NCBI RefSeq assembly: GCF_000227135.1
Contig: NC_018260.1
Location: forward strand, 956,553-1,020,552
Source: Leishmania donovani
Taxonomy: Eukaryota > Euglenozoa > Kinetoplastea > Trypanosomatida > Trypanosomatidae
Direction of reading: 5' to 3'
Length of the DNA stretch: 64,000 bases
The notes below the pieces were generated by a model, which saw nothing but the letters and a program-made list of their open reading frames with translations, was not told the DNA's origin and made no database searches. Of the stretch, positions 50,211-59,645 are shown in pieces (position 1 is the first letter of the stretch; the number at the start of each line of letters is the position of its first letter). The position numbers and the translations under genes are program-made.

Positions 50211-52628
50211 ATGAGCGACCGCCTTTCACCCGTCTTTTCGGCGCGCCATGGCGGAGCCGATGACGTGGACGGCAGGGGAGATGAACTCTCATTAGCAACA
50301 ACCGCAGCAGAGCGAAGACAACGAGGAGGGAGAAAGAGAGCTGCACGTATCCCGTGTGCTGTGTGTCGCCGCGCCAGCGTGGCAACTGTCGTCTCTCTAG
50401 TCTCACCCCGCTGCGTGTGAGAATGGTGGAGCTCTCCTTTAAAACGAAAAAAAAAAATGAGAAACCATGACCGTACTCTTTACTGCGGGCCGTTGAAGCG
50501 TGCTTTCCTCAATCTTGTTTGCGAAGAGAGGGAGGCGTACACGTAAACAGGGGCGGCTTCTCTGTCTCTGTATGCGTATGTGTTTTTTTTTTTCTGGCTC
50601 CTGCGAGAGTGGTGCCGTGGCGTCGGGATCACCACGACCGCCCCGCCCCCACCGCGCTCTCTCTCTTTCTGCTTCCTTCGTGCTAGCGCACCCTTTTTCT
50701 TTGTCTTCTCTCTCACATCCACGGCGTGCGGGTGGGGCTCGCATGTGCGGACGGATACTGCGGAGACCCCTTTCGCATCCCTTCCCATCACGCTCTCTCG
50801 CTTTCCTTTTTCTCCGGCTGCCGTTCGATGGTGGCGCACGCGTGAGCACATGGCAACGGCACGAGCTATGCCAGGCAAACATACGCTCTCCTTCGCACGC
50901 TTTCTCATCTTGACCTCGCAAGCCGCCCTTCTTGCAGAGCCGACGCTTTTTTTTTTCGCCTCTCGGTGCTCGCGCGGGTGAGCCAAGGCGACAGAGCACT
51001 GAAAACTGCTGCCGCTGCTGGGGCGTTCGGTTCGCTTCACCCATTTTCCGATAAGAAGCTGGGCTAGGACAGTCGAACGGATCAAGTAGGACCACACATG
51101 GGCGATGCTCCACTCGTGCACGCATAGATAGATAGCTGGACAGAGGTCATTGACCATGTCTACTGCTCCCTGGTCTAATGGCGACCTCGGCCTCGTTGGT
51201 GGTGCGCACGTTGCAGAATATCGAGAGCATCAGGCAGCGCGGCGTCGATGGCCGCAGGGCGAATTGCTGCGTGTTGGACAACGCGATACCGTCCACCGAG
51301 GCCGCTGCGGTACGACTTTGAACGCTCCTCTTTGTCCCACTCACTGACGGAATCGTGATAGAGAAACGGGTTCGGTCATTCGACAACGCGCATGCTTTCA
51401 GAGGACGAGGCCGCTGTCACCTCTCTCTTTCTTTCGCCCTTATGGGCTTTGAGACGCATGTAAAGACGTTTTTGATGCGCAAACGCTTTCTTGTTTTTCT
51501 TTTCGTGTTTGACCGTGCGCGGGGTGTGTGGGTGCGCGTTGAAAACGTCTTTGCCGGTGTTGTTGTTGGCGTCGCATGTGCGCGCGCGTGCACTAATGTG
51601 GTGGTGGTGGTGGGACGGGAGGGGGAGGGGCCAGTAACATGACAAGGCGGAAGGAAACAAAAAAAAAAGAATGCGAAGAAAGCCACAAAGGGGCCTCAGC
51701 AGCACTTTTGGCGGTCTCTTGATCGATCCCTTCGCCCTTCTCGACTGGCCCTCTCGCGTTCGCCTTATTTGTCTGCCCTCATTGACCGCTTCGCATGCGG
51801 ACGCACCGATGCATGCTCACCAGCTCGCGAGTGGTTCGCATCAACCCTGTGGAACATTCTATGAGTCGTTCTGCTGCTGCCGCTGCTGCGACCTCGTCGA
51901 CGCCACATTTTCGTTTTTGGCCGAGGTGTCCCGTATGTTCGCTGGAGAGGGTTCGTTGATCTTTCGTCCTTTGTGGCGCATGTGTGTTAGCCTTTTCAGT
52001 TTGGTGTTTGTTTGCTCGACCGAGTTGTTGATGATGCTGCTTGGTCGATCTCTCTCGATGCGGGCGTATTCGTTGACGTGGCGTGCTGCAATTGCTTGTG
52101 GTCCTCGGCTGCGCATCATGAGTAGACTCCTTATCCGCGTTTTTGCCCACCTTCGGCGCTTTGCCGTTGCTGAGGGTGCGTGTGCGTGTGTGTGCATGCG
52201 CGAGGATGGGGCCACGCCTCCTCGCTCCTCCACTTCGTCTATAGCAGTTCTGGGATGCACGTTAGCCGGTGCCGCTGTGCCGCGTTGTTGCATGACTAGC
52301 TCGTTGTCCAGCCACCGATAGGCTCAGTGACCCTTTTGTGCGGTGGTGCACGTCTCTGTCGCCTCCGCTCCCGCATCGTCCCCTTCTCTTTTTGCTGCCG
52401 ATGCGGAGCCCCCTCGTCTTGTCCTCGCCTACGCTCTGTATCCTTCTGTGCTCTTCTCACGGTTGGCCACGCGCTAACGCATTGCTGTCGTCATGCCCCC
52501 CTCCCCCCCCGTCATGGGCGTCTATGGGCATCGTGCGCTGCGCTCTTACGGATGGGTCTTGGATGGCGATGGCACGCACGGCACACCCTCCCTCATCATC
52601 ACGGCAGGAAGGATTCTGCAGGAGAAGA
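50211..52628. other. Intergenic region with a small coding-like segment
   Basis: Holds A/T runs (50449-50458, 50583-50593, 50947-50956, 51658-51669), T/C tracts (50650-50720 and 51420-51440), a CA/TG-rich part and poly-C at 52497-52510. The 51178-51321 segment is listed separately. Acceptor candidates for the next gene are near 52402-52403 and 52607-52608. Confidence 0.55.
51178..51321 (+). CDS. Possible small ORF or gene fragment, 47 codons
   Basis: ATG at 51178 to TGA at 51319-51321. About 39 of 47 codons end in G or C, matching real genes here and unlike the surrounding spacer. The peptide (starting MATSASLVVRTLQNIESIRQ) looks helical and balanced. Shifting one frame near 51311 would continue for 15 more codons (YDFERSSLSHSLTES) to a double stop at 51356-51361, so this could be a decayed or frameshifted gene. 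An overlapping 63-codon frame from an ATG at 51156 has poorer codon use. No family was recognised. Confidence 0.25.
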   Translation: MATSASLVVRTLQNIESIRQRGVDGRRANCCVLDNAIPSTEAAAVRL

Positions 52629-54389
52629 ATGCCCTCAAAAGACGAAGCGGCAGCGAGTCGCACGAAGCGCTTCGCCAATCAGCGTCCTGGTGGTGACTTC
52701 CCCTGCTGGCTTCGTCGAACCTACACGCGAACGATCCCGAAGGACATTCGCACGACACAGCAGCTGCAACGCTCGTTCGAGGATATACGAGAGCAGTGGC
52801 GGGATCTGTGCGAGGCTTACACGCATGCAAGGGCCAAATCTTCTTGGCATGTGGAGTCCGCCATGGAGGAGGTTGTTCCACATGGTACTCGCAGTGCGGT
52901 AGAGCGCCTGGTGAGCCAGCTGAAGTCGGTGAAGCAGGAGTTACTGGCTCACCTGTCGAAGCTCTCTGAGGCACTCGCCGGACCCGCTGCACCGCTGCCG
53001 ACTGGGGCCTCCGCCTCCGCGCTGCCTGGCTGGGTGAGTGACTTGATGGGGTGCAGCGACGCCTCCAGTGCGCGCGCGGTTCGCGTGGAGCAGAACTCGA
53101 AAGCGATGCAGAGCTACCTGCAGGTGGTTTGGCTGGCGCGGCGAGTGTGGGTGTGGTCCCTCTGCTTTGCGAGCGTTGCGATGGACCTGGAGCTGCTGTC
53201 GGGCAGCGTCAGTGTCGCCGCGGAGCTCTTCTTCGGCAACGCGTTTGACACAGCCATAGCACCCGAACTAGGTGAAGCGAATCGCGCGCAGAGGGACAAC
53301 CTTGTTCTTCACAGCGCCTACAACATGGGCGGCTCCATTTCCGAAGCACTCCTCTATGCCGCGGTGGAAGCAGCAGCAGCGGAAGGGCCATCTGAAAGTC
53401 CAGCCGGCAACGCGATTGCTCGGCTTGACGATTCCGATTTGCCGCCGCACTTCGCCGTTAAAGTGGATGAGGAAGCGTGTGAGGTGGCTGCCTTTTTCGG
53501 CTGCAGTGTGTCGGCTGCGCGATACGCCGCCGACACCGTAGCAGAAGTGCCCTCAACGCACATAGATCCGCACGCGGCGGTGATGAAGGGCGAAGGCCGC
53601 ACCCCTTCGCCAGAGACCTCTTCAGCACCGCCGGTGCGCGACCTGTTTTGGGTACACGCTGCTGCGCTGTGCTACAGCGTGATGGTGCGCGATGACACAA
53701 GCGCGGCACGTTTGCTTTCGGTCTTCGAGACGGCGAAGCGTTCCTTTTCAGTCGAGGAAGCGGAGGGGAGCACGGAGGGCACTGGACCCTCATCCCCGAC
53801 CACTGCAAAGGCAGCCGCCGAGCAGCCTAACCCGTTGCAGCAGTCACCGGTGCTACAGGCTGCCACCGCATTCGTACTGCGTGCGGCGAAGCTGATAGCC
53901 GATGAGGACTACAACGCTGTTCAGCAACTTCTTTACCGCGCTGGCTTCGGCAGCTGCAACGGCAGGCGCTCTGAGAGTGGTGCGCAGGGCTGCTCGAGCT
54001 CGTCGCTGGCCGCACTGTGCCCACAGGGTGTTCTGCTGCACTTCCTGATTCGCCTTTTGGCAGAACATGTCGTGCGACGGCAATGGACAGAGCGTGGGCT
54101 GGGGCAGGCCTTTCGACCCATGGAACCGTTCGATGTCGGTGTCGATGCCGCCGCGGCGGGGCCAGGCATCCCGAAGGCTTCTAATCGGCATCGGCTGGCG
54201 TGCGCGCTGGCGACCCGTGCGTCAAGTAATGATGCGGCAGAGCGTTCCCAACCCGGCAGCTGTGTAACCGCATGGTCGCTCGTCGACGGCACGCAACATC
54301 TCTGCGACGCTTTGCAGATAGCCGCCCTGCGCAACACGGGCGGCGACTGGCCACTGCCCCCGGCACTGCTGAGGCATGCCTTTGCGTAG
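52629..54389 (+). CDS. Hypothetical alpha-helical protein
   Basis: 586 residues from the ATG at 52629. The frame is also open from an ATG at 52524 (35 more residues). The short tract CCTCCCTCATCATCACGGCAG ending near 52608 lies between the two and favours 52629, but the longer form cannot be excluded. The protein starts with basic residues, then helices (QLQRSFEDIREQWRDLCEAY; VERLVSQLKSVKQELLAHLSKL). A central hydrophobic-helical part (about 150-260) includes AELFFGNAFDTAIAPELGEA and LLYAAVEAAAAEG. Gly/Ser/Pro linkers separate further helices. The balance resembles a helical-repeat protein. No signal peptide, membrane helix or known motif is clear. Function unknown. Confidence 0.75.
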   Translation: MPSKDEAAASRTKRFANQRPGGDFPCWLRRTYTRTIPKDIRTTQQLQRSFEDIREQWRDLCEAYTHARAKSSWHVESAMEEVVPHGTRSAVERLVSQLKSVKQELLAHLSKLSEALAGPAAPLPTGASASALPGWVSDLMGCSDASSARAVRVEQNSKAMQSYLQVVWLARRVWVWSLCFASVAMDLELLSGSVSVAAELFFGNAFDTAIAPELGEANRAQRDNLVLHSAYNMGGSISEALLYAAVEAAAAEGPSESPAGNAIARLDDSDLPPHFAVKVDEEACEVAAFFGCSVSAARYAADTVAEVPSTHIDPHAAVMKGEGRTPSPETSSAPPVRDLFWVHAAALCYSVMVRDDTSAARLLSVFETAKRSFSVEEAEGSTEGTGPSSPTTAKAAAEQPNPLQQSPVLQAATAFVLRAAKLIADEDYNAVQQLLYRAGFGSCNGRRSESGAQGCSSSSLAALCPQGVLLHFLIRLLAEHVVRRQWTERGLGQAFRPMEPFDVGVDAAAAGPGIPKASNRHRLACALATRASSNDAAERSQPGSCVTAWSLVDGTQHLCDALQIAALRNTGGDWPLPPALLRHAFA

Positions 54390-55199
54390 GACTCCGCTGA
54401 AAAGGTGCGTGGTCCCGCTTCCGAGCCCAAGAGCTGCGGGTGCCTTCGCCGCTCAGCACTCTTCAGGGGGACTCGAACTCAGCAGTCTACATGGCAGTGA
54501 GACGGTGCTGTGTGCCTTGGTCGATGCCAGCACTCACGTGGCAGGTAATGGCGGTGCCATGGGCTGGTGCGCACAGTGCATTGTGAGCACAGGGCAACTC
54601 GAGCACAGACAAAAGCCAACATAGAAGAAGGACAGCTGGTTGCCGCTGCGCGACTCTCGCCACTTCCATTATTCCGCAGAGAATGTTCTTCGAGTGCCCA
54701 CCCGCATGCGCTGTTCCCCTTTATGTTCCTCATGCGGCACCCTTAGTCGACCACAATGCCGTTCCTGAGGAACAGGTAAGGGGAGCAAGGGGAACACCTC
54801 ATGCGACAGTTCGCGATCCGCGGCCGAGGCCTCGGCCATGGTGCGCAAACGTGAAAGCGTGACGACTCTTCGCCGATGCCTTTATGCAGCCTCATATGCA
54901 AATCCCTTTTTGGATCTCCCGATTTTCGCCTGAGGGGGATGCGTGCAACCACGCCCTCTCTCGATCCCTCTTCCTCGGGCGATACACTTGCAACCATCTC
55001 GGCAGCGGCGCTGCTACAGCATAAGAGTGGGCAGGCCCTCAACAACTTCGCAGCACCCTGCGCCCGGCTTGTGCGGGGCGCCAATCACTTTCTACAGAGT
55101 GCTCATCACGGATCAGCCATTGTGTGAGGGGCTCTCTTCTCTTCTCCCTTCTCTCTGTCTTGCTCCCTCGCCTTATTTTCTCTCTTCGTCAACTCCCGC
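54390..55199. other. Intergenic region upstream of RAD51 paralogue
   Basis: A pyrimidine tract at 54953-54975 with AG at 55004-55005 (CTCGGCAG) is a plausible acceptor, and no ATG follows until 55200. A second, stronger tract (55130-55195) runs up to the start codon with no AG in between. No gene was seen. Confidence 0.6.
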
Positions 55200-57263
55200 A
55201 TGGCACTGATCGAGTGCGCCGAGTCGCTGTCCTCCTCCACCAAGGCGAAACTGCAGGACGCTGGCATCCTCTACGTTTCGGAGGTTGTCGCCCTTCTCTC
55301 CTCGACGGGTTACCGCGCTGGTGATGACGGCGACGGCAAGCCGGCTTCAGCGCTGCGGTACCTCAGCACTGTATTGAAGCATCACGTCTCCCCGAGTGAC
55401 CCCCGAGCACCACGCCGACTGAGAAGAGATGCCGGCGGAGATGACCGTGGCGCTGTTAATGACCAGGGTGAGCCGGCCAGCGTCTCGTGCAGCATCGAGA
55501 CGACGGTACCATCGAATCTCTGCAAAGAGACCGAGGCGTCAAGGTTCCTGAATCTCACCGAGGACGAGATGCGCGAAATTGTCGAGATGGCGACGCGTGC
55601 CACCGTAGGGGCGGATGGGGAACACAAGGGAGGCAACGATACTGCCTTCAGCGCGCAAGGGAGAGATTCCGTTCATGGTGTGATGTCATCTTTGCCTCCT
55701 CGCCCACCGGCTTGCTTATCCCGGTCTGCGGACTCTGCACCCGAGACACGCGTACACGCTCACAAGGGTGGCAGTCGCTCTGGTGCGATCCCGGGCTGCC
55801 GCACAGTGCGTGAGATGCACGCAGAATTCCAGGCCCGTCAAGCGCAGGGCTTTCCGACCCACGTGACAACCTTCTCTCGCGAGCTCGACGGCGTACTTGG
55901 CGGTGGTGTTCCCGTTGGCGGCGTCACCGAGATCAGTGGGCCCCCTGGCGTTGGAAAGACACAGCTGTTGATGCAGCTAGCTGTTAGCTGTGCCATGCCA
56001 GTAGAGTTCGGAGGGATGGGTGGCGCGTGCCTTTTCGTTGATACGGAGGGCAGCTTTGTGGCTGAGCGCTTAGAACAAATGGCGACGGCGGCGGTGTCCC
56101 TCGTGCGCGCCATCCTTCTCACGCAGCCGCAGCCGCCACGAAACGAGACGACCATGGCGCCGTCATCAGACGCGCGACTGTCACGAGAGTCGCCTAAAAA
56201 GCGAGGCCGCTCGCCCCCGCTGGACCCCCGAAAGGCATTGCGTTCGCACGGTCATTGCACGGGCTTGGGTGCCGCATCAGGCATTCAAGAGGAGTTCACG
56301 GTGGAGTCCGTGTTGCAGCGTGTGCACTACATCCGAGTAACAGACCTGGTAGGACTGCTGGCGCTCCTGCACAGTCTGCCGTCGTGGTTTGAGGAGGAGC
56401 GGACTGCCGAGGCGAAGAGTGTTGCCACGAGTGGCACAGCAGAGACACCGACGCATTCTTCAGGGCCGGGTGACAGCTCTGCCAACAGCGCCCGCGCGGC
56501 AGTGCGGATGGTGCTGATAGACTCGATCGCGTTGCCGTTCCGCTCCTCCGACGACTTCCACAGAGAAGGACTCATGAGCAGCACCGGTAGCGGTGAGGAT
56601 AGCGCCATGCATCTGCTCGGCGACCCTGGTAGGATTGCTGCGCACAACGGCCCCCTCTCGCAGTTCCCCAACAGACTCTTGTCGAAGCACGGACTCTGGC
56701 GACGGTCGCGGCTGCTGTTTCAGTGCAGTACGCTGCTGGAGCGACTGGCAGCCACATTTCAGCTGGCCATCGTCGTGACCAACCATATGACCACCAAGGT
56801 GCTGCACGGCACTGCTTTCAATGGCACTGAAAACGGCAGCTCAGCTGAGGGGTCTGGTTGCTCTGCGCCAAACAGCGCGGCGAACGGAGGCCAACGTCGG
56901 CAGAGCGTTCTCGTCCCGGCGCTCGGTGACGCGTGGGGCCAGGGCCTCTCCACGCGGCTTCTGCTTTCTTTCCATCACTACGACGTTCCTGCCTGTAGTT
57001 TTGTTGATCGACCCAGCTCGCCGACGGCAGCTGCAGCGTGCACGGAAGACGTTGTCTACTCCCTGTCATCACAGCAGCAACAGCTGCCAACCTCTCTGCG
57101 CAGCGTGGTGCAGCACCGGGTGGTGCGGGTGCTCAAGTGCAGCGGCCAGCCGAGGCGGGAGACGTGCTTCGCCGTGACGTCGAAGGGGATTCGTGACGCT
57201 CGCAGGGACATGGTGTCGAAACGCGTTGCGAAAGCTACTGGCGCCGGAGAATCGCGCGAATAG
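55200..57263 (+). CDS. RAD51-3: RAD51 paralogue, RAD51C-like (RAD51-3)
   Basis: 687 residues. The N-terminus (SLSSSTKAKLQDAGILYVSEV) fits the helix-hairpin-helix start of RAD51C. The RecA core begins near 220 (FSRELDGVLGGGVPVGGVTEI), with Walker A GPPGVGKTQ (247-255), FVDTEGSF near 280, and Walker B MVLIDSI ending at Asp441. VVTNHMTTK and GDAWGQGLSTRLLLSF follow. Human RAD51C has 376 residues. The excess lies in a ~110-residue disordered insert after the N-terminal domain, and in an insert between the ATPase motifs containing a basic PKKRGRSP nuclear-localisation-like motif (332-339). Family knowledge: RAD51 paralogues aid RAD51 filament assembly in homologous recombination; in Leishmania they are linked to gene amplification at repeats. 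The RAD51-3 name is recalled from the length and family and should be confirmed. Confidence 0.88.
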   Translation: MALIECAESLSSSTKAKLQDAGILYVSEVVALLSSTGYRAGDDGDGKPASALRYLSTVLKHHVSPSDPRAPRRLRRDAGGDDRGAVNDQGEPASVSCSIETTVPSNLCKETEASRFLNLTEDEMREIVEMATRATVGADGEHKGGNDTAFSAQGRDSVHGVMSSLPPRPPACLSRSADSAPETRVHAHKGGSRSGAIPGCRTVREMHAEFQARQAQGFPTHVTTFSRELDGVLGGGVPVGGVTEISGPPGVGKTQLLMQLAVSCAMPVEFGGMGGACLFVDTEGSFVAERLEQMATAAVSLVRAILLTQPQPPRNETTMAPSSDARLSRESPKKRGRSPPLDPRKALRSHGHCTGLGAASGIQEEFTVESVLQRVHYIRVTDLVGLLALLHSLPSWFEEERTAEAKSVATSGTAETPTHSSGPGDSSANSARAAVRMVLIDSIALPFRSSDDFHREGLMSSTGSGEDSAMHLLGDPGRIAAHNGPLSQFPNRLLSKHGLWRRSRLLFQCSTLLERLAATFQLAIVVTNHMTTKVLHGTAFNGTENGSSAEGSGCSAPNSAANGGQRRQSVLVPALGDAWGQGLSTRLLLSFHHYDVPACSFVDRPSSPTAAAACTEDVVYSLSSQQQQLPTSLRSVVQHRVVRVLKCSGQPRRETCFAVTSKGIRDARRDMVSKRVAKATGAGESRE

Positions 57264-58101
57264 AAAAGCCGACGCGTTCCGCGTATTCGAGCAAGCGAAT
57301 GGTGCGGGGGGTGGGGAGAGGGGAGGAGCGCAAGGAGAGGGCAACTGTTTCTCTCTCTCTCTCACATCTGCGCTCGCTGCCCCCTCCCGCGCCAGGTTGC
57401 TACTTCAAGTTAATGTGTGCTACTACAGATGTGCGCTCGCCTCGAGGCACAGGCAGAAAACCAAAAAGGAGAAAAAAAACACAAAAATCACCGTACGAGT
57501 CACTGACACGCTCGCTTTTATTTGTGCTTTGAGGAGGCCTTTGCAGCACCATCATCCGCCGCCGCCGGCACAGCGTGAGTCTTCACCGCTGTACGGGCGG
57601 GCAGCGATGCCCACTGGGCAATGCGTTACGTGAAAAAAAGTCCCGCTGAATGGCGACCTGATATCCTTCTGAATCGGCCGCGGCGCTGTGTACATGACGA
57701 CCCCGTCCGTTACAAGATGCCGCTTTCAGTTCCGCTCACCGTCTCGCTCCTCCACTCGTTCTTCCTTTCCTCTCACTGCCCCCTCCTCTCATTGTGACTC
57801 ACCTTGTGCCATCCCCTTCCCCTGACTGTACCGTCGATCCACCACACTGCCTACAAAACTGGCGCCCACCACAGAGACAAAATCTCACGCCACTACCTCG
57901 CCAGCAACCCCCTCCATCGAAAAGCATTTCGACGCTTGACATGCTCGTTCTGCCATAGAGCGCGGCTCCACTCTATTTGGGGCCTGCCGCAGAGGCACCA
58001 CCCCCGTGGTGCGAAGCATGCCGTAGGCACGCGCGCTACCGCAAATGCGCCGACTCGGCCATCTGATTACGGCCCGCGCCACACACTCTGCGCACCCACA
58101 C

Positions 58102-58130
58102 GCCTCGCGGGTCGCCTCGCGGGTCGCCTC
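58102..58130. repeat. 12-bp tandem repeat, 2.4 copies
   Basis: GCCTCGCGGGTC is repeated at 58102-58113 and 58114-58125, followed by a partial GCCTC. Confidence 0.9.
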
Positions 58131-58406
58131 ACAGCCGCGCCGACTATGCCGGCCGCCATCCGGTGCATCCCCCTCGGGGTGGCACCCAGGTTTTCCTCCA
58201 CTCTGTAGGCAGTGCAAGCGGCGGGTTTGATGAAGTCGAGTTTAGGCTGGCAGCTTGCCCAACGCACGGATGGCACAGACGCGTTCGCTGCCGCGGGTCG
58301 CTCCAACGCAGCGCCAATCTAGGACCTGACCGCCGGCACACCCGTAACGATATACCGCTCTGATCTTCCCACGTCGTCGGTGCTTAAGCGCGTCGCCACC
58401 GGAAGT

Positions 58407-58426
58407 GGGTGGGTGGGGGTGGGGGG
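58407..58426 (+). other. G-quadruplex candidate with single-T loops
   Basis: Sense-strand runs of three, three, five and six G are separated by single T bases, at the end of the GC-rich block. Confidence 0.6.
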
Positions 58427-59534
58427 CTGCATGGCCCATCCTCATAAGAGGGTGGGAGTGCGCTGGACCGTGCGATACCGCGCACGGGAGGGGGAGGGGG
58501 GTGTCCCTCCCGCCTCCCGGTTATGAGGGTTTTTGGAAGGAGCGCGCGTGTGCGCAGATATTGGCCCCCCTCCCCCTCCTCCTCTTTTCTCTCATCGTGT
58601 TTTGCTTTTTGCTGTTCTCACCGCCCGACAGCGCGGGTGCGGCCTTGGCACCTCTTCCCTCCGTAAAGGGCCCCTCACCCATCCCTCGCTGTCTATTGCT
58701 CTTGCAGCTCGTGTTAAGGGGCATTCCTGCGTTACTTGGCGGCTCCCGCTCACTCCTTCAGTCGCGGAACGCGGGGGTGTGCGTCACTTCACAGTTTGCG
58801 CGGCGTGTTACACGTGCACGGGCAGGATGCACTGCGCGCAAAGCTGGAAAAAAAACGGGGGAAAGCGACAGGGCGACGTGCACGACACGGAAGTCAGCGC
58901 AGCACGCGAAAAGGCGAGAGACAGTGGGTACCCGCCGCTAATGTGCACCACCTGCCGGCGTTTTCCCGGTCGGGGCGTGTTTTGTTGTTCCTGCACTATA
59001 CATATATGTGTACACGTATATATGTGCTAGGCGTGGTCTCTGTCCTCTTGCGCAGGTCGTTTCGGCCTCTCCTCTGAGCATGGTATCTTCCGTGTGCTTT
59101 TTTGTGTGCTTTTGTGTGCGTGCGTTGTTCTCTTCCCCCCCTCCCCCCCCGTGACGGCTTTCTTTTGCTTTGGCTCGTTGCGGCGGCTGGGTGCATGAAA
59201 AGGGTCTTGTTGCATTCCTCTGACCATCTGCACGAATGGCGGTCCATGCTGTGGGGGTATCTTCCTCGAGGCACGTCGTGAGGTCCCAGCGCTCTCTTTG
59301 AGCATGCGCGGGCGCGTGCGTCTCGCTTTCACAGGCTCGCCTCTCCTGCTCATCTTTTTCCCTTCAAGGACGCAATGAAGGAAGCCCCCTCCCCTCCCCA
59401 CCTTCTTCCTTCTTTTTTACTTTCGCTTACCCCCGTTGCCCGTGCGTCGTCGTGGCGCAGCTGATCCTCCCGTGCGTTTGTTATAGTCTTCTGCAAAGAA
59501 GGCTGCGCAGGCACTCTCTTACGCCACACCCAAA

Positions 59535-59555
59535 ACACACACACACACACACACA
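59535..59555. repeat. (AC)10 microsatellite
   Basis: An uninterrupted AC run in the predicted 5' leader of the RSPH9-like gene. Confidence 0.9.
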
Positions 59556-59645
59556 AACGGACGTGCAGTTACGTTCACACACACGTGCTGAAGGACCCGA
59601 GAAAGGATTGCATCCCCACACCCCTCTCTCTTTCTCCCCGCTTTC

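Larger units (their letters stand above)
57930..58530. mobile_element. Candidate degenerate SIDER-type retroposon
   Basis: This block has a different texture from the flanking spacer: GC-rich, few pyrimidine tracts, many CCGG/GCGC-like words, a tandem repeat at 58102-58130, and a G-rich end. Short degenerate retroposons (SIDER) are common in Leishmania 3' UTRs, and its composition and position fit. I could not align it to a consensus, so the boundaries and the identity are uncertain. Confidence 0.35.
57264..59645. other. Intergenic region with GC-rich block and microsatellite
   Basis: Includes a GC-rich, pyrimidine-poor block (57930-58530, listed separately), a G-quadruplex candidate (58407-58426), C/T tracts (58565-58600), a TATA/TG-rich patch (58994-59025), an acceptor candidate at 59459-59460 (GGCGCAG) and a CA repeat (59535-59555). 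No ATG lies between 59460 and the next start at 59646. Confidence 0.6.

Noticed and set aside
51165..51240. tRNA-like A-box word TGGTCTAATGG
   Set aside because: No matching B box, acceptor stem or anticodon arm can be drawn around it.
52493..52696. 67-codon + strand ORF overlapping the start of the helical protein gene
   Set aside because: Different frame from the supported gene, poor codon bias, starts in a poly-C stretch.
54455..54495. B-box-like GAGTTCGAGTCC on the minus strand
   Set aside because: Flanking bases do not pair into a T-stem and no A box is present.
54376..54624. 82-codon + strand ORF after the helical protein gene
   Set aside because: Overlaps the end of the real gene, mixed codon bias, no family.
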